The notes beneath the pieces were generated by a model. That model saw only the letters and a program-made list of their open reading frames with translations. It was not told the origin of the DNA and ran no database searches. Both the position numbers and the translations under genes were made by a program. Shown piece by piece: positions 1 to 9,636 of a DNA stretch of 64,000 bases; position 1 is the stretch's first letter, and each line of letters starts with the position of its first letter. The stretch spans positions 4,031,501 through 4,095,500 of the forward strand of contig NZ_CP007014.1 in the NCBI RefSeq assembly GCF_000452705.1, read 5' to 3'. Origin of the DNA: Pseudomonas syringae CC1557. GTDB taxonomy: Bacteria > Pseudomonadota > Gammaproteobacteria > Pseudomonadales > Pseudomonadaceae.

Positions 1-491
1 AACCCCAGCAGCGAGAAGATCGTCGCTGTCAGCACGACCACGATGATGGTCACGCCAAGGTGATGCACTTGCAGGTCGGTGAAGAACATCGACAGCAAAG
101 TGACGATGAACCCCACCATAAGCCCACGCAGCACGCCGCCCAGCGTGTAGCCGATCAGGATGGTGTGCGGTGAGACCGGCGAGACCATCAGCTCTTCGAT
201 GGAGTGCTGAAACTTGGCACCGAAGAAGCTTGAAACCACATTGCCGTAGGAGTTGGTGATCACCGACATCATGATCAGGCCCGGCACGATGTACTGCATG
301 TAGGTGAAACCACCCATGTCACCGATCTGCCGGCCGATCAGGTTACCGAAGATGACGAAGTACAGCACCATGGTGATGGCTGGCGGCAGCAGCGTCTGCG
401 GCCAGATCCGCATAAAGCGATGGACTTCGCGATAGACGATGGTTTTCAGGGCAATCAGGTTGGGCCGCAGTTCGCCATTTTGCTCGATCAT
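1..491 (-). CDS. yadH: ABC-2 type transporter permease, YadH-like (3' end outside window)
   Basis: Inner-membrane permease half of an ABC-2 exporter. The start ATG (complement of 489-491) overlaps the stop of the ATPase gene by four bases, so the two are translationally coupled. The visible N-terminal ~163 residues begin MIEQNGELRPNLIALKTI and contain hydrophobic stretches such as LLPPAITMVLYFVIFGNL, the pattern of the YadH/NodJ-type ABC2_membrane family. The C-terminus lies beyond the left edge. The exported substrate is unknown for this family. The assignment rests on the partner ATPase and the hydrophobic pattern. Confidence 0.85.
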   Translation of the reverse strand, partial: MIEQNGELRPNLIALKTIVYREVHRFMRIWPQTLLPPAITMVLYFVIFGNLIGRQIGDMGGFTYMQYIVPGLIMMSVITNSYGNVVSSFFGAKFQHSIEELMVSPVSPHTILIGYTLGGVLRGLMVGFIVTLLSMFFTDLQVHHLGVTIIVVVLTATIFSLLG

Positions 492-1420
492 ACCGCCACC
501 TTCGCCAGGTTTTTCTCAACCAGAGACACAAACAACTCCTCAAGGCGATTGGATTTATTACGCAGGCTCAGCACTTCGATGTTCTGGAACGCCAACTGGC
601 TGAACAACGCGGTGATGCCGACATTCTTGTCGACCTGGACTTCCAGGGTGTGGCTGTCCAGCAGGCGGCAGGGAAAACCGGGCAATTGCGGAGCGCTCTG
701 CCAGGATTCCTTGAGGTCCAGCACGAACGTTTCGACGGTCAGCGTGGCGAGCAATTGCTTCATGCCGGTGTTTTGCACAATCACCCCATGGTCGATGATG
801 CCGATGTTGCGGCACAGCTGCTCGGCCTCTTCCAGGTAGTGAGTGGTCAGAATGATGGTGATGCCCTTTCTGTTCAGCTCAGTGAGAAAGGTCCACATCG
901 AGCGGCGCAGTTCGATGTCCACACCCGCGGTGGGCTCGTCGAGGATCAGCAGCCGCGGCTCGTGAATCAGCGCGCGGGCAATCATCAGACGTCGCTTCAT
1001 GCCGCCGGACAGCGAGCGTGAAGGCACGTCGCGCTTGTCCCACAGGCCCAACTGGGTCAGGTACTGCTCGGCACGCTCCCTGGCGATCTTCGCCGGGATG
1101 CCGTAGTAACCAGCCTGAGTCACGACGATGTCGAATGTCTTCTCGAACTGGTTGAAGTTGAACTCCTGCGGCACCACGCCAATGCAGCGTTTCAGCGCAG
1201 CAGGCTCGCGATCCAGGTCGTGGCCGAAGATGTTCACCGTTCCGCTGGTCTTGTTGACCAGTGTCGAGATGATACCGATGGTAGTGGATTTGCCGGCACC
1301 GTTAGGGCCAAGCAAAGCGAAGAAATCACCTTCAGCCACGTCCAGGTCGATGCCACTCAAGGCCTGGAAACCGTTGCCGTAGGTTTTGGTGAGCTGCCGA
1401 ATGGACAGAGCAGAAGACAT
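488..1420 (-). CDS. yadG: ABC transporter ATP-binding protein, YadG-like
   Basis: Cytoplasmic ATPase of a two-component ABC-2 exporter, transcribed with the downstream permease. It has Walker A GPNGAGKST, signature LSGGMKRRL, Walker B LLILDEPTAGVD and an H-loop in TTHYLEEAEQ. At about 310 residues it matches E. coli YadG in size. The frame is open to an ATG at 1438, but the domain-proximal start MSSALSIRQL at 1420 fits the family better. Neither start has a strong Shine-Dalgarno site, so the start is uncertain by six codons. Function as an exporter ATPase is secure; the cargo is not known. Confidence 0.9.
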   Translation of the reverse strand: MSSALSIRQLTKTYGNGFQALSGIDLDVAEGDFFALLGPNGAGKSTTIGIISTLVNKTSGTVNIFGHDLDREPAALKRCIGVVPQEFNFNQFEKTFDIVVTQAGYYGIPAKIARERAEQYLTQLGLWDKRDVPSRSLSGGMKRRLMIARALIHEPRLLILDEPTAGVDIELRRSMWTFLTELNRKGITIILTTHYLEEAEQLCRNIGIIDHGVIVQNTGMKQLLATLTVETFVLDLKESWQSAPQLPGFPCRLLDSHTLEVQVDKNVGITALFSQLAFQNIEVLSLRNKSNRLEELFVSLVEKNLAKVAV

Positions 1421-1607
1421 AGAGGAAGGAATACCCATCAGGAAAAAGGAAATGAATCTGGCTGGAAACAGCCGCCGTCCGTAACGACCCAGCCAGGCAA
1501 TGGTGCGTGGCCGGGCCGTTCAAGTACAGACACATCTGTTAATAGTACATATCAAGCGTCAGACATGGGCCCGACAAGCAACCCGGAAGCGCGTGAGTCG
1601 AACGCAG

Positions 1608-2231
1608 TCAGGTCAACGGGCTCATGACCGCCTTGCGATACGCCGGGCGGGCCTTGAGTCGCTCATACCAGGCTTGGAGGTGAGGCAATGGCGGACGTTC
1701 AATCGGCATTTCAAACCAGCTGTATGCAAAGCATCCCAGGGGAATGTCGCCCATGCCGAATGTCTCGCCGGACAGCCAGGGCTGACGGGACAGGGCGTCA
1801 TCGGCGATCTGCAGCAGACTGTGCAGAGTTTTGATGCCCTGCTCAATGGCTATCCAGTCCTGCTTGTCGGCTGGCGTTCGCACCACACCCCAGAATACCG
1901 GGCTGATCGGACCGGCAATGGTCGACGTCGTCCAGTCCATCCACTTGTCGGCCAGCGCGCGCGCCTGTACGTCAGTTGGGTAAAGGTCGGAATCCGGAGC
2001 ATAGCGGGCAGCCAGATAACGCACGATGGCGTTGGACTCCCACAGCACGAAGTCACCGTCCTCGATCATCGGAATACGGCCGTTGGGGTTCTTCGCCCGG
2101 TAGGCAGCCTCGTCGACCAGCCCGAATGCGCCACCGGCATCCTGCGTTTCGTACGCAACCCCGACTTCCTCGGCAATCCAGAGTGCCTTGCGCACATTGC
2201 TGGAATTTTTCCGTCCCCAGATCTTAAGCAT
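1608..2231 (-). CDS. Glutathione S-transferase family protein
   Basis: Soluble GST of 207 residues. The N-terminal thioredoxin-like domain begins MLKIWGRKNSSNVRK, where the Ser-Ser-Asn segment is the usual glutathione-activating site of bacterial theta/beta-like GSTs. It also shows RIPMIEDGDFVLWESNAI, the cis-Pro and ESxAI glutathione-binding motif, followed by an all-helical C-terminal domain. The start at 2231 is chosen for the GAGGGG ribosome binding site eight bases upstream; a longer open frame to 2339 lacks support. The gene is monocistronic and divergent from fadE. The substrate cannot be inferred; conjugation or peroxide detoxification are the usual roles. Confidence 0.9.
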   Translation of the reverse strand: MLKIWGRKNSSNVRKALWIAEEVGVAYETQDAGGAFGLVDEAAYRAKNPNGRIPMIEDGDFVLWESNAIVRYLAARYAPDSDLYPTDVQARALADKWMDWTTSTIAGPISPVFWGVVRTPADKQDWIAIEQGIKTLHSLLQIADDALSRQPWLSGETFGMGDIPLGCFAYSWFEMPIERPPLPHLQAWYERLKARPAYRKAVMSPLT

Positions 2232-2388
2232 TGCGTTCCCCTCGCTTAGCACCGAATGTATGAGAGTGTGTTGAGCAGTAATGTCCTGAAACCAACCGAA
2301 CGCCAGTCTACCCGGATCCTGCGGCAACTTCCTCGCCAAGCGAGGGTCACTATCGATATCGCCTCGACACTGCCTGGCGATCAGTTCC

Positions 2389-2412
2389 TGACAGCTGCCA
2401 GGGCGGCTGTCA
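2389..2412 (+). other. Hairpin in the fadE leader
   Basis: A seven-base inverted repeat TGACAGC / GCTGTCA with a ten-base loop sits just 5' of the fadE ribosome binding site. It could be a leader stem or a regulator half-site pair. No function can be assigned. Confidence 0.35.
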
Positions 2413-2428
2413 TCACGGAGGAATACCT

Positions 2429-4876
2429 ATGCTGTTGTTGTGGATTGTAGTGCTGGTCGTCGGCATTGCCTGGCTGGCTCACAGACGGACCGACCCGCTC
2501 CCGGCGCTTGGTGTAGTGGCTGTTTACCTGCTGGCCATGGGCGTTTTCAGCCACGCGCCAGGATGGCTGCTGACCGTATTCTGGCTGTTGTGGCTAGCGG
2601 TATTCATACCGCTGATACTGCCCGATCTGCGTCGCAAGCATTTCACCGCACCGATGTTCAGTTGGTTCCAGAAAGTGTTGCCGCCCATGTCCGAAACCGA
2701 GCGCGACGCGATCGATGCCGGGACTGTCTGGTGGGACGGCGAGCTGTTCAGCGGTCGTCCGGACTGGGACAAGTTACTGGCTTATCCAAAGGTCCAACTG
2801 ACCGAAGAAGAGCAGGCCTTTATTGACGGCCCGACCGAAGATCTGTGTGCGATGGTCAGCGATTGGGAGATCGGTCAGGCGATGGACCTGCCGCCCGAAG
2901 CCTGGGCGCACATGAAAGAGCACGGTTTCTTCGCCTTGATCATTCCGAAAGAATTCGGCGGCAAGGGCTTCTCGGCGTACGCCCACTCTCAGGTTGCCAT
3001 GAAACTGGCCACCCGCAGCGGCGATCTGGCGTCCACCGTGATGGTCCCCAACTCCCTAGGCCCTGCTGAATTGCTGCTGCATTACGGCACCGACGAGCAA
3101 CGCAACCACTATCTGCCGCGTCTGGCTCGCGGTGAAGACATCCCGTGCTTCGCACTGACCGGCCCGCTCGCGGGCTCCGATGCAGGCGCGATGCCCGATA
3201 CCGGCATCATCTGCAAGGGCCAGTGGCAAGGCGAAGAAGTCATCGGCCTGCGCCTGACTTGGGAAAAACGCTACATCACCCTCGGCCCGGTGGCCACCCT
3301 GCTCGGCCTGGCGTTCAAGGCTTACGACCCCGAACACCTGCTCGGCGAGGAAGATGACCTGGGCATCAGCCTCGCGTTGATCCCGACTGACACACCGGGC
3401 GTCGAAATCGGCCGTCGTCATCTGCCACTGGGGGCGGCGTTCATGAACGGCCCTAACTCGGGCAAGGATGTGTTCGTCCCGCTGAGCTACCTGATCGGTG
3501 GTCAGCCGATGCTGGGCAAGGGCTGGATGATGCTGATGAACTGCCTGTCGGTGGGTCGTTCGATCTCGCTGCCTGCGGTGGGCACTGGCGCGGCCAAGTA
3601 CACCAGTCTGGTGACCGGCCAGTACGCCAAGGTGCGCGAGCAATTCAATGTGCCGTTGTCGGCCTTTGAAGGCATTCAGGAAGCGTTGGCACGGATCGGC
3701 GGTAACGCCTGGCTGATGGACAGCGCACGCATGTTGACCGCCAATGCAGTCGATCTGGGCGAGAAGCCATCGGTACTGTCGGCAATCCTCAAGTACCACC
3801 TGACCGAACGCGGCCGCGAATGCATCGGCCACGCCATGGACGTGCACGGTGGCAAGGGCATCATCATGGGCCCGAACAACTATCTGGGTCGCAACTGGCA
3901 AGGCGCGCCGATTTTCATCACCGTTGAAGGCGCCAATATTCTTTCGCGCAACCTGATGATTTTCGGCCAGGGCGCGATTCGTTGCCATCCGTTCGTACTC
4001 AAGGAAATGGCGCTGGCTGGACGCGAAGACAAACAACAGGCACTGGCCGAGTTCGACACCTTACTGCTCAAGCACATCGGTTTTGCAGTGAGCAACGCGG
4101 CCAGCACGCTGATTCTCAACCTCGGCTTCGGGCACTTTGAACGCGTGCCGGGCAACAGTCTGAGCCAGGGCTATTTCCGCGCACTGAACCGTCAGGCGGC
4201 GGCATTTGCCATGCTGGCGGATTTGAGCATGATGCTGCTGGGCGGCGAACTGAAGCGTCGCGAACGACTGTCGGCACGCCTGGGTGATGTACTCAGCCAC
4301 ATGTACCTGGCGTCGGCAGCCCTCAAGCGCTATCACGATCTCGGCTCGCCGGACCACATGAGCCCGCTGTTTCGCTGGGCAATGGAAGAAAGCCTTGGGC
4401 ACTCGGAACGTGCGATGGACGAGATTCTCAGCAACTTCCCCAACCGGGTACTGGGCGGATTGCTACGTGCAGTAGTGTTCCCGTTCGGCCGTCGCCACAA
4501 GGGGCCATCGGACAAACTGGACGCCGAAGTTGCGCAAGTGCTGGGCCGTACCAAGGGCGATCCGACCCTGGAAGAGTTGCTGGCTGGCTGCTATCGCCCG
4601 CAATCGGCAGAAGACCCGGTCGGTGCATTGCAACATGCTGTCGATCTGCTGAGTACTGCTTACCCGCTGCACAAGAAACTGCAAGTGGCGCTCAAAAGTG
4701 GCCAGGTCAAACCCGAGGCAGGCGAGCACGCTATCGACGCGGCATTGCGCATCGGTGTGTTGCAGGCTGACGAGGTGCAGACCTTGCGTGCAGCCGAAGC
4801 GGCGCGTCGTGTGGTGATCGACGTGGACGATTTCGACAAGGAAGAACTGACCCTGACAGCGGGCAAAATCCGCTAA
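2429..4876 (+). CDS. fadE: Acyl-CoA dehydrogenase FadE
   Basis: FAD-dependent acyl-CoA dehydrogenase of 815 residues, the large FadE type (E. coli FadE is 814). It catalyses the first oxidation of fatty acid beta-oxidation, acyl-CoA to trans-2-enoyl-CoA. Residues 1-60 form membrane segments rich in Leu, Val and Trp. The dehydrogenase core follows, with FALTGPLAGSDAGAMPD resembling the family's substrate-binding signature, and a long FadE-specific C-terminal domain (DUF1974). The start ATG is preceded by GGAGGAATACCT, a strong ribosome binding site. A terminator follows the gene. The neighbouring PA2817-type gene is also next to an acyl-CoA dehydrogenase in P. aeruginosa. Confidence 0.96.
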   Translation: MLLLWIVVLVVGIAWLAHRRTDPLPALGVVAVYLLAMGVFSHAPGWLLTVFWLLWLAVFIPLILPDLRRKHFTAPMFSWFQKVLPPMSETERDAIDAGTVWWDGELFSGRPDWDKLLAYPKVQLTEEEQAFIDGPTEDLCAMVSDWEIGQAMDLPPEAWAHMKEHGFFALIIPKEFGGKGFSAYAHSQVAMKLATRSGDLASTVMVPNSLGPAELLLHYGTDEQRNHYLPRLARGEDIPCFALTGPLAGSDAGAMPDTGIICKGQWQGEEVIGLRLTWEKRYITLGPVATLLGLAFKAYDPEHLLGEEDDLGISLALIPTDTPGVEIGRRHLPLGAAFMNGPNSGKDVFVPLSYLIGGQPMLGKGWMMLMNCLSVGRSISLPAVGTGAAKYTSLVTGQYAKVREQFNVPLSAFEGIQEALARIGGNAWLMDSARMLTANAVDLGEKPSVLSAILKYHLTERGRECIGHAMDVHGGKGIIMGPNNYLGRNWQGAPIFITVEGANILSRNLMIFGQGAIRCHPFVLKEMALAGREDKQQALAEFDTLLLKHIGFAVSNAASTLILNLGFGHFERVPGNSLSQGYFRALNRQAAAFAMLADLSMMLLGGELKRRERLSARLGDVLSHMYLASAALKRYHDLGSPDHMSPLFRWAMEESLGHSERAMDEILSNFPNRVLGGLLRAVVFPFGRRHKGPSDKLDAEVAQVLGRTKGDPTLEELLAGCYRPQSAEDPVGALQHAVDLLSTAYPLHKKLQVALKSGQVKPEAGEHAIDAALRIGVLQADEVQTLRAAEAARRVVIDVDDFDKEELTLTAGKIR

Positions 4877-4897
4877 CCATCAGGTCTTACCACACAG

Positions 4898-4933
4898 CAG
4901 GCGCGTAGAGCTTTATACTCTCGCGCCTGTTTT
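4898..4933 (+). terminator. Rho-independent terminator after fadE
   Basis: The eight-base stem CAGGCGCG / CGCGCCTG encloses a further AGAG/CTCT pairing and is followed directly by TTTT. It lies 22 bases after the fadE stop and before the next gene. Confidence 0.7.
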
Positions 4934-4951
4934 GCATTTGAGGATTACCCG

Positions 4952-5362
4952 ATGGCCGACGCCACTCTCGACTACCAACTGGGCCTGCTGGCACATCTGC
5001 GCAGCATTCTGGTCGCGCTGGGCGAGGCCGAGCAGGTTCCGGAAGAAAGTCATGCGCTGTTCATGGAGCGCTTTGACGAACTGGTCGAACAACTGCCGCT
5101 GGACCCGATTGAAAGCCAGTACCTGGGCCAGGATATTCTCTGTCAGGTGATCCAGCGTTATCCGCAGATCGCCCATCTGGTGCCTCGCGACCTGCTGTGG
5201 TTCTTCGCCGGAGACTGCCTGCATTTCATGCCGGATGATGAGATCGAGCTGTATCAGGCGCTGGAAGAACGTCGCTACGAAGCCGAGCAGAACGATGAGC
5301 CGTTTGACTGGAATCAGGAAAAACAGCTGCTGGCGATGTCTGCGCAAGGCAGCACTCACTAA
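4952..5362 (+). CDS. PA2817-family conserved hypothetical protein
   Basis: Small acidic soluble protein of 136 residues (MADATLDYQLGLLAHLRS...), strongly helical, with no signal peptide or membrane segment. A GAGGA ribosome binding site lies seven bases upstream of the ATG. It resembles the Pseudomonas-restricted PA2817 family, which sits beside a fadE-type dehydrogenase in P. aeruginosa. That neighbourhood hints at a role near fatty acid catabolism, but no motif shows a catalytic function. A UUCG-loop terminator follows directly. Confidence 0.8.
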   Translation: MADATLDYQLGLLAHLRSILVALGEAEQVPEESHALFMERFDELVEQLPLDPIESQYLGQDILCQVIQRYPQIAHLVPRDLLWFFAGDCLHFMPDDEIELYQALEERRYEAEQNDEPFDWNQEKQLLAMSAQGSTH

Positions 5363-5369
5363 CCTGCCC

Positions 5370-5390
5370 AGGCTGTTTCGACAGCCTTTT
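5370..5390 (+). terminator. Rho-independent terminator with UUCG tetraloop
   Basis: The seven-base stem AGGCTGT / ACAGCCT is closed by a TTCG tetraloop and followed by a T run, eight bases after the stop of the PA2817-type gene. Confidence 0.8.
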
Positions 5391-5499
5391 CGATGTATCG
5401 ACAAATACGATCATTCCTGCCCGGGATTCGAATCTGTTTATCGATAATTCAGGCTTACCATGACACTCACTGTCACCTGATCAGGAGTGCTCTGTTTCC

Positions 5500-6354
5500 A
5501 TGACTCAATTTCGTAAAGTGCTGTCCATCCATGCTGGCCAACCGGCGTCCGATGGCGCAGGTGTAAGCCTGACTCGCGTATTCGGCGGCCGGGGCGTAGA
5601 GCAATTCGACCCGTTTCTTATGCTCGACGAGTTCGGCTCGGACAAGCCCGATGACTACATTGCGGGCTTCCCGCCTCATCCGCATCGTGGTTTCGAGACC
5701 GTGACCTACATGCTTGAAGGCCGGATGCGCCACGAAGACCACATGGGCAATGTCGGCCTGCTGCAGAGCGGCGGCGTGCAATGGATGACCGCGGCACGCG
5801 GAATCATCCACAGCGAGATGCCTGAACAGGAAGAAGGCACCATGCGTGGCTTCCAGCTGTGGCTGAACCTGCCAGGCAAGAACAAGCTGGCTGACGCCAG
5901 TTATCAGGATATACAGCCGGAAAATGTTCCTCGCCTGACCACAGAGTCCGGTGTCGGGGTGGTGGTGATCGCCGGTCATTTCGATGACGGCAACCTTCGC
6001 CAGGCCGGCGCAGTGCAGCGCCCGGACACCGAGCCGCTGTATCTGGACTTTCATTTACCAGCTGGCAGCAGCATCAACCCCCAGGTGCCCGAAGGCCACC
6101 GCGCGTTGTTGTATGTGTATGAAGGCAGCATCGAGGTCGAAGGCAGCAGCCAATCGGTTGGTCTGCGTCAAATGGCGCGCCTGTCTGACCAGGGCGAGCT
6201 GCGGATCGGCAGTCCCGGCGGCGCGCGAGTGCTGTTGATTGCAGGCAAACCCCTGCTTGAGCCAATCGTCCAGTACGGGCCGTTCGTGATGAACACCAAG
6301 GAAGAGATCGAGCAGGCGATTCGTGATTTCCGGGAAGATCGTTTGACGGCTTGA
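5500..6354 (+). CDS. Pirin family protein
   Basis: Bicupin of 284 residues. The N-terminal cupin carries the pirin metal ligands: PPHPHRGFETVTYMLEG supplies two histidines, and GIIHSEMPE supplies the third histidine and the glutamate. The C-terminal pirin domain covers about residues 170-280. Related proteins such as E. coli YhhW have quercetin dioxygenase activity in vitro, and others act as redox-sensing regulators; the role here is not evident. The ATG is preceded by CAGGAGTGCTCTG with modest spacing. It is monocistronic and convergent with the patatin gene, and its stop lies inside a 16-base perfect palindrome. Confidence 0.93.
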   Translation: MTQFRKVLSIHAGQPASDGAGVSLTRVFGGRGVEQFDPFLMLDEFGSDKPDDYIAGFPPHPHRGFETVTYMLEGRMRHEDHMGNVGLLQSGGVQWMTAARGIIHSEMPEQEEGTMRGFQLWLNLPGKNKLADASYQDIQPENVPRLTTESGVGVVVIAGHFDDGNLRQAGAVQRPDTEPLYLDFHLPAGSSINPQVPEGHRALLYVYEGSIEVEGSSQSVGLRQMARLSDQGELRIGSPGGARVLLIAGKPLLEPIVQYGPFVMNTKEEIEQAIRDFREDRLTA

Positions 6355-6364
6355 CCGGTCAAGC
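6349..6364. other. 16-base perfect palindrome over the pirin stop codon
   Basis: GCTTGACCGGTCAAGC reads identically on both strands and includes the pirin stop codon, between two convergent genes. It has no loop, so it is a weaker hairpin candidate than a normal terminator. Confidence 0.5.
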
Positions 6365-6396
6365 TGTCAAAACCCCCGGCTGCCTGCCCAGCCCGA

Positions 6397-7581
6397 TCAC
6401 TTCAGGCGCAGGAACCGCTTCAGTTCGGCGCCTTGGGCAATCGCATCATGACGACCGAGCTCGATCAACTCGCTGCAATAGCCCGATTCAAACAACAGAT
6501 AACTGAGGACACTGGCACCGCTGCTCTTGGTCGCGCCCGGGCCGCGCAAAAAGGTGCGCAGTGCCGGTGGTAATTCGCGGCGGTGACGGGCGGCGATTTC
6601 GTCCAGCGGGCGGCTTGGGGAAATCACCAGTACTTCCACCGGCTCCATCCCCGGTTGCCTGATCTGCTCGTCGGGCAACAGCGCGCTGGCCGTGTTCAGC
6701 CGTTCCAGCAACTCGATATCGCTTTCCAGATTATCAATGAACGTGCTGTTGAGCATGTGACCGCTGATCTGCGCCAGAGTAGGCTGAACGCCGCTCGGCG
6801 GGCGCGGTGCAGGCCTTTCAGTCTTGAGCCCGCGCGGATTGCCGCTGACGCCCACCACCAGCACACGGTTGGCGCCGAGGTGCAGCGCGGGGCTGATCGG
6901 TGCGGACTGACGCACAGCGCCATCACCAAAGTACTCCTGATCCAGCATCACGGGGGCGAACAACAAGGGGATGGCCGAACTGGCCAGCAGGTGATCCACG
7001 GTCAGCTGTGTCGGCCGGCCGGTGCGCCGATGACGCAGCCAGGGCTCTATGGTGCCCCGACCTTGATAGAACGTGACCGCCTGCCCCGACTCGTAGCCGA
7101 AAGCTGTTACCGCTACCGCGCGCAGATGGTGGGCGTTGATGGCGGCTTCGATCCCGGAAAGGTCCAGTCGCTCATTGAGCAGGTCACGTAGCGGCGAGCT
7201 GTTGAGCAAGGCCACCGGAATGTTGCGCCCGAAGCCCATCAGGCTGCGTCCGAAAAACCGGCTGGCCTGATGAATCACACCCGACCAGTCGCTGCGCAAT
7301 ACCTGATGACTGCGAAATGACTGCCAGAACTCGGTCAACTGGTGAATGGCGATGCGAAAATGCAACGCACCGCTGGCCAGCTTCACGGCATTGATTGCGC
7401 CAGCCGACGTACCGACGATGACCGGAAAGGGATTGGGCGAGCCGGCAGGCAACAGGTCGGCGATACCTGCAAGGACCCCCACCTGATAGGCGGCACGCGC
7501 GCCGCCGCCGGACAGAATGAGCCCGGTTACAGGCTCGACATGACTGCTCACTACGTTGTTCTGAACGGCAGGATCTGGCAT
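6397..7581 (-). CDS. Patatin-like phospholipase family protein
   Basis: Serine lipid acyl hydrolase of 394 residues. The patatin domain shows the oxyanion-hole glycines GGGARAAYQVGVL, the nucleophile elbow GTSAGA and the dyad aspartate in FGDGAVRQ, so the catalytic Ser-Asp pair is complete. No signal peptide is visible, which places it in the cytoplasm. The gene lies 30 bases downstream of the lipid A acyltransferase gene on the same strand and may be co-transcribed, suggesting a role in lipid turnover, although this is inference. The substrate is unknown. Confidence 0.92.
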   Translation of the reverse strand: MPDPAVQNNVVSSHVEPVTGLILSGGGARAAYQVGVLAGIADLLPAGSPNPFPVIVGTSAGAINAVKLASGALHFRIAIHQLTEFWQSFRSHQVLRSDWSGVIHQASRFFGRSLMGFGRNIPVALLNSSPLRDLLNERLDLSGIEAAINAHHLRAVAVTAFGYESGQAVTFYQGRGTIEPWLRHRRTGRPTQLTVDHLLASSAIPLLFAPVMLDQEYFGDGAVRQSAPISPALHLGANRVLVVGVSGNPRGLKTERPAPRPPSGVQPTLAQISGHMLNSTFIDNLESDIELLERLNTASALLPDEQIRQPGMEPVEVLVISPSRPLDEIAARHRRELPPALRTFLRGPGATKSSGASVLSYLLFESGYCSELIELGRHDAIAQGAELKRFLRLK

Positions 7582-7611
7582 CTACAACTGACCTCGGTGA
7601 TCGAAGACGCT

Positions 7612-8544
7612 TTATTTATGCTTGGTGTATAGCTTCGGTTCACCTGCCGGTCGACTTTTGAAACGTCGATGGGCCCAAAGATATTGTTCCGGGCATTCGG
7701 TAATGGCCTTTTCTACCCACTGGTTGATGCGCAGGCAATCCGCTTCGTCGCTCTCACCCGGAAAATCTTCCAGCGGAGGATGAATCACCAACCGATAACC
7801 ACTGCCATCGGCGAGACGCTGCTGGGTGAACGGCACCACTTGCGCACGACCCAATCGGGCGAACTTGCTGGTGGCGGTCACCGTCGCGGCCTGAATACCG
7901 AACAGTGGCACGAACACGCTCTGTTTCGCGCCATAGTCCTGATCCGGCGCGTACCAGATGGCACGTCCGGCGCGCAGCAACTTGAGCATGCCGCGCACAT
8001 CGTCGCGCTCGACGGCCAGGGAGTCGAGATTGTGACGCTCGCGACCACGACGCTGAATGAAGTCGAACAGCGGGCTCTTGTGCTCGCGGTACATGCCGTC
8101 GATGGTGTGCTGCTGGCCCAATAGCGCCGCGCCGATTTCCAGCGTGGTGAAGTGCAATGCCATCAGAATCACGCCCTCGCCCTTCTGCTGAGCCTGTTGC
8201 AAATGTTCAAGCCCTTCGACATGGGCCAGCTTTGCCAATCGCGCTCTGGACCACCACCAGCTCATGGCCATTTCAAAGAAGGCGACACCCGTGGAGGCAA
8301 AGTTTTCCTTCAGCAGGCGCTTGCGCTCGGCGGCGGACAACTGCGGGAAGCACAGCTCCAGATTGCGTGAGGCGATATTTTTTCGATCAGTGGCCACGCA
8401 ATACATGATCGCGCCCAACGCACGACCCATGACCAGCAAGACCCGAAACGGCAACTGGACAATCAGCCACAAAAGCCCCAGCCCCAGCCACAACGGCCAG
8501 AAACGGGGGTGAAGGAAACTGGCTTTAAAGCGCGGGCGATCCAT
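7612..8544 (-). CDS. lpxL: Lipid A biosynthesis lauroyl-type acyltransferase (LpxL/HtrB family)
   Basis: Inner-membrane secondary acyltransferase of 310 residues that adds an acyl chain from acyl-ACP to the lipid A precursor. An N-terminal membrane anchor ([20 protein letters not shown]) is followed by the HX4E catalytic motif in LHFTTLE and by the conserved DQDYG segment. Length and order match LpxL/HtrB (about 306 residues in E. coli). Pseudomonas carries more than one paralogue, so which acyl position this one serves is not settled. It is divergent from minC and upstream of the patatin gene. Confidence 0.92.
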   Translation of the reverse strand: MDRPRFKASFLHPRFWPLWLGLGLLWLIVQLPFRVLLVMGRALGAIMYCVATDRKNIASRNLELCFPQLSAAERKRLLKENFASTGVAFFEMAMSWWWSRARLAKLAHVEGLEHLQQAQQKGEGVILMALHFTTLEIGAALLGQQHTIDGMYREHKSPLFDFIQRRGRERHNLDSLAVERDDVRGMLKLLRAGRAIWYAPDQDYGAKQSVFVPLFGIQAATVTATSKFARLGRAQVVPFTQQRLADGSGYRLVIHPPLEDFPGESDEADCLRINQWVEKAITECPEQYLWAHRRFKSRPAGEPKLYTKHK

Positions 8545-8664
8545 TTGGGCTTCCGTCAGAACAAAGGCCGCGCATTCTACAACGGTTCGACCCGCTTGCG
8601 GCTCGCGGGCGTTCTCGCTATAAGTCTCGGCACTTTTAGCGACAAGCTGTTGTGTATATCAACC

Positions 8665-9405
8665 ATGAGCCAGATTGAATCGCAAAACCCGGAACCCGTA
8701 TTTCAGCTCAAGGGCAGCATGCTCGCCATCACCGTGATGGAGCTGACCCGAGCCAACCTCGAAGCGCTCGACAGGCAACTGGCGGCGAAAGTGGCGCAGG
8801 CCCCCAATTTCTTCAGCAATACACCGTTGATTCTCGCGCTCGACAAGCTCGCCCCCCACGAAGGGCCGGTGGATTTGCCCGGTCTGGTGCGCATCTGTCG
8901 CCAGCACGGCCTGCGTACCCTGGCGATCCGTGCCAATCGTATCGAAGACATCGCTGCGGCCATCGCCGTCGATCTGCCAGTGCTGCCGCCGTCCGGTGCC
9001 CGCGAGCGCGTGCTGGACCCGGTCGAAGCCGAAGCGCCGAAAAAGGTCCCGGAAAAACCGCCTGAACCCATCATCAAGCCGACCCGCGTGATCACCGCTC
9101 CGGTACGCGGCGGCCAGCAGATCTATGCCCAGGGTGGCGATCTGGTCGTGGTCGCTCCGGTCAGTCCCGGTGCGGAACTTCTGGCCGATGGAAACATCCA
9201 TGTGTACGGCCCAATGCGCGGCAGGGCACTGGCAGGTATCAAGGGTGACACGCGGGCACGGATCTTCTGCCAGCAACTCAGCGCCGAGCTGATTTCGATC
9301 GCCGGGCAATATAAGGTCTCCGAGGACCTGCGCCGGGACCCGTTATGGGGCTCGCCGGTCCAGATAAGCCTTTCCGGTGATGTGTTGAACATCATTCGTC
9401 TTTAA
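8665..9405 (+). CDS. minC: Septum site-determining protein MinC
   Basis: Inhibitor of FtsZ ring assembly, 246 residues. The N-terminal FtsZ-interacting domain spans about residues 8-110. After a Pro/Lys-rich linker ([14 protein letters not shown]) comes the C-terminal beta-helix that binds MinD, with the family's glycine-rich [11 protein letters not shown] and [15 protein letters not shown] motifs. The start ATG at 8665 gives the normal length; an upstream in-frame extension to 8509 runs into the divergent lpxL gene. minC is separated from minD by 231 bases. Confidence 0.97.
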   Translation: MSQIESQNPEPVFQLKGSMLAITVMELTRANLEALDRQLAAKVAQAPNFFSNTPLILALDKLAPHEGPVDLPGLVRICRQHGLRTLAIRANRIEDIAAAIAVDLPVLPPSGARERVLDPVEAEAPKKVPEKPPEPIIKPTRVITAPVRGGQQIYAQGGDLVVVAPVSPGAELLADGNIHVYGPMRGRALAGIKGDTRARIFCQQLSAELISIAGQYKVSEDLRRDPLWGSPVQISLSGDVLNIIRL

Positions 9406-9474
9406 CGGATACTGCCGCAATTTTCAAAGTGTCTCTGATTCGTCGCGAAAAGGTCGTCAAGGCGGTAGGAAATC

Positions 9475-9495
9475 CTGAAAAACGTTGTTTTTCAG
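9475..9495 (+). other. Perfect hairpin between minC and minD
   Basis: Nine-base perfect stem CTGAAAAAC / GTTTTTCAG with a three-base loop, 70 bases after minC. It may be a terminator, a processing site or part of the minD promoter region. Confidence 0.5.
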
Positions 9496-9636
9496 TCGGT
9501 ATATGAGTTGAAAGTAGTAGCCGGGTGCTAGCTTTCCAGGACCATGCCTGTTGATTTCCAGAATTCTTCGACCCACGTTGCGTCACGAGATGCTCTTCAG
9601 GGACTAAACGTCCTTTTCATCTAGGGGTGATTCACC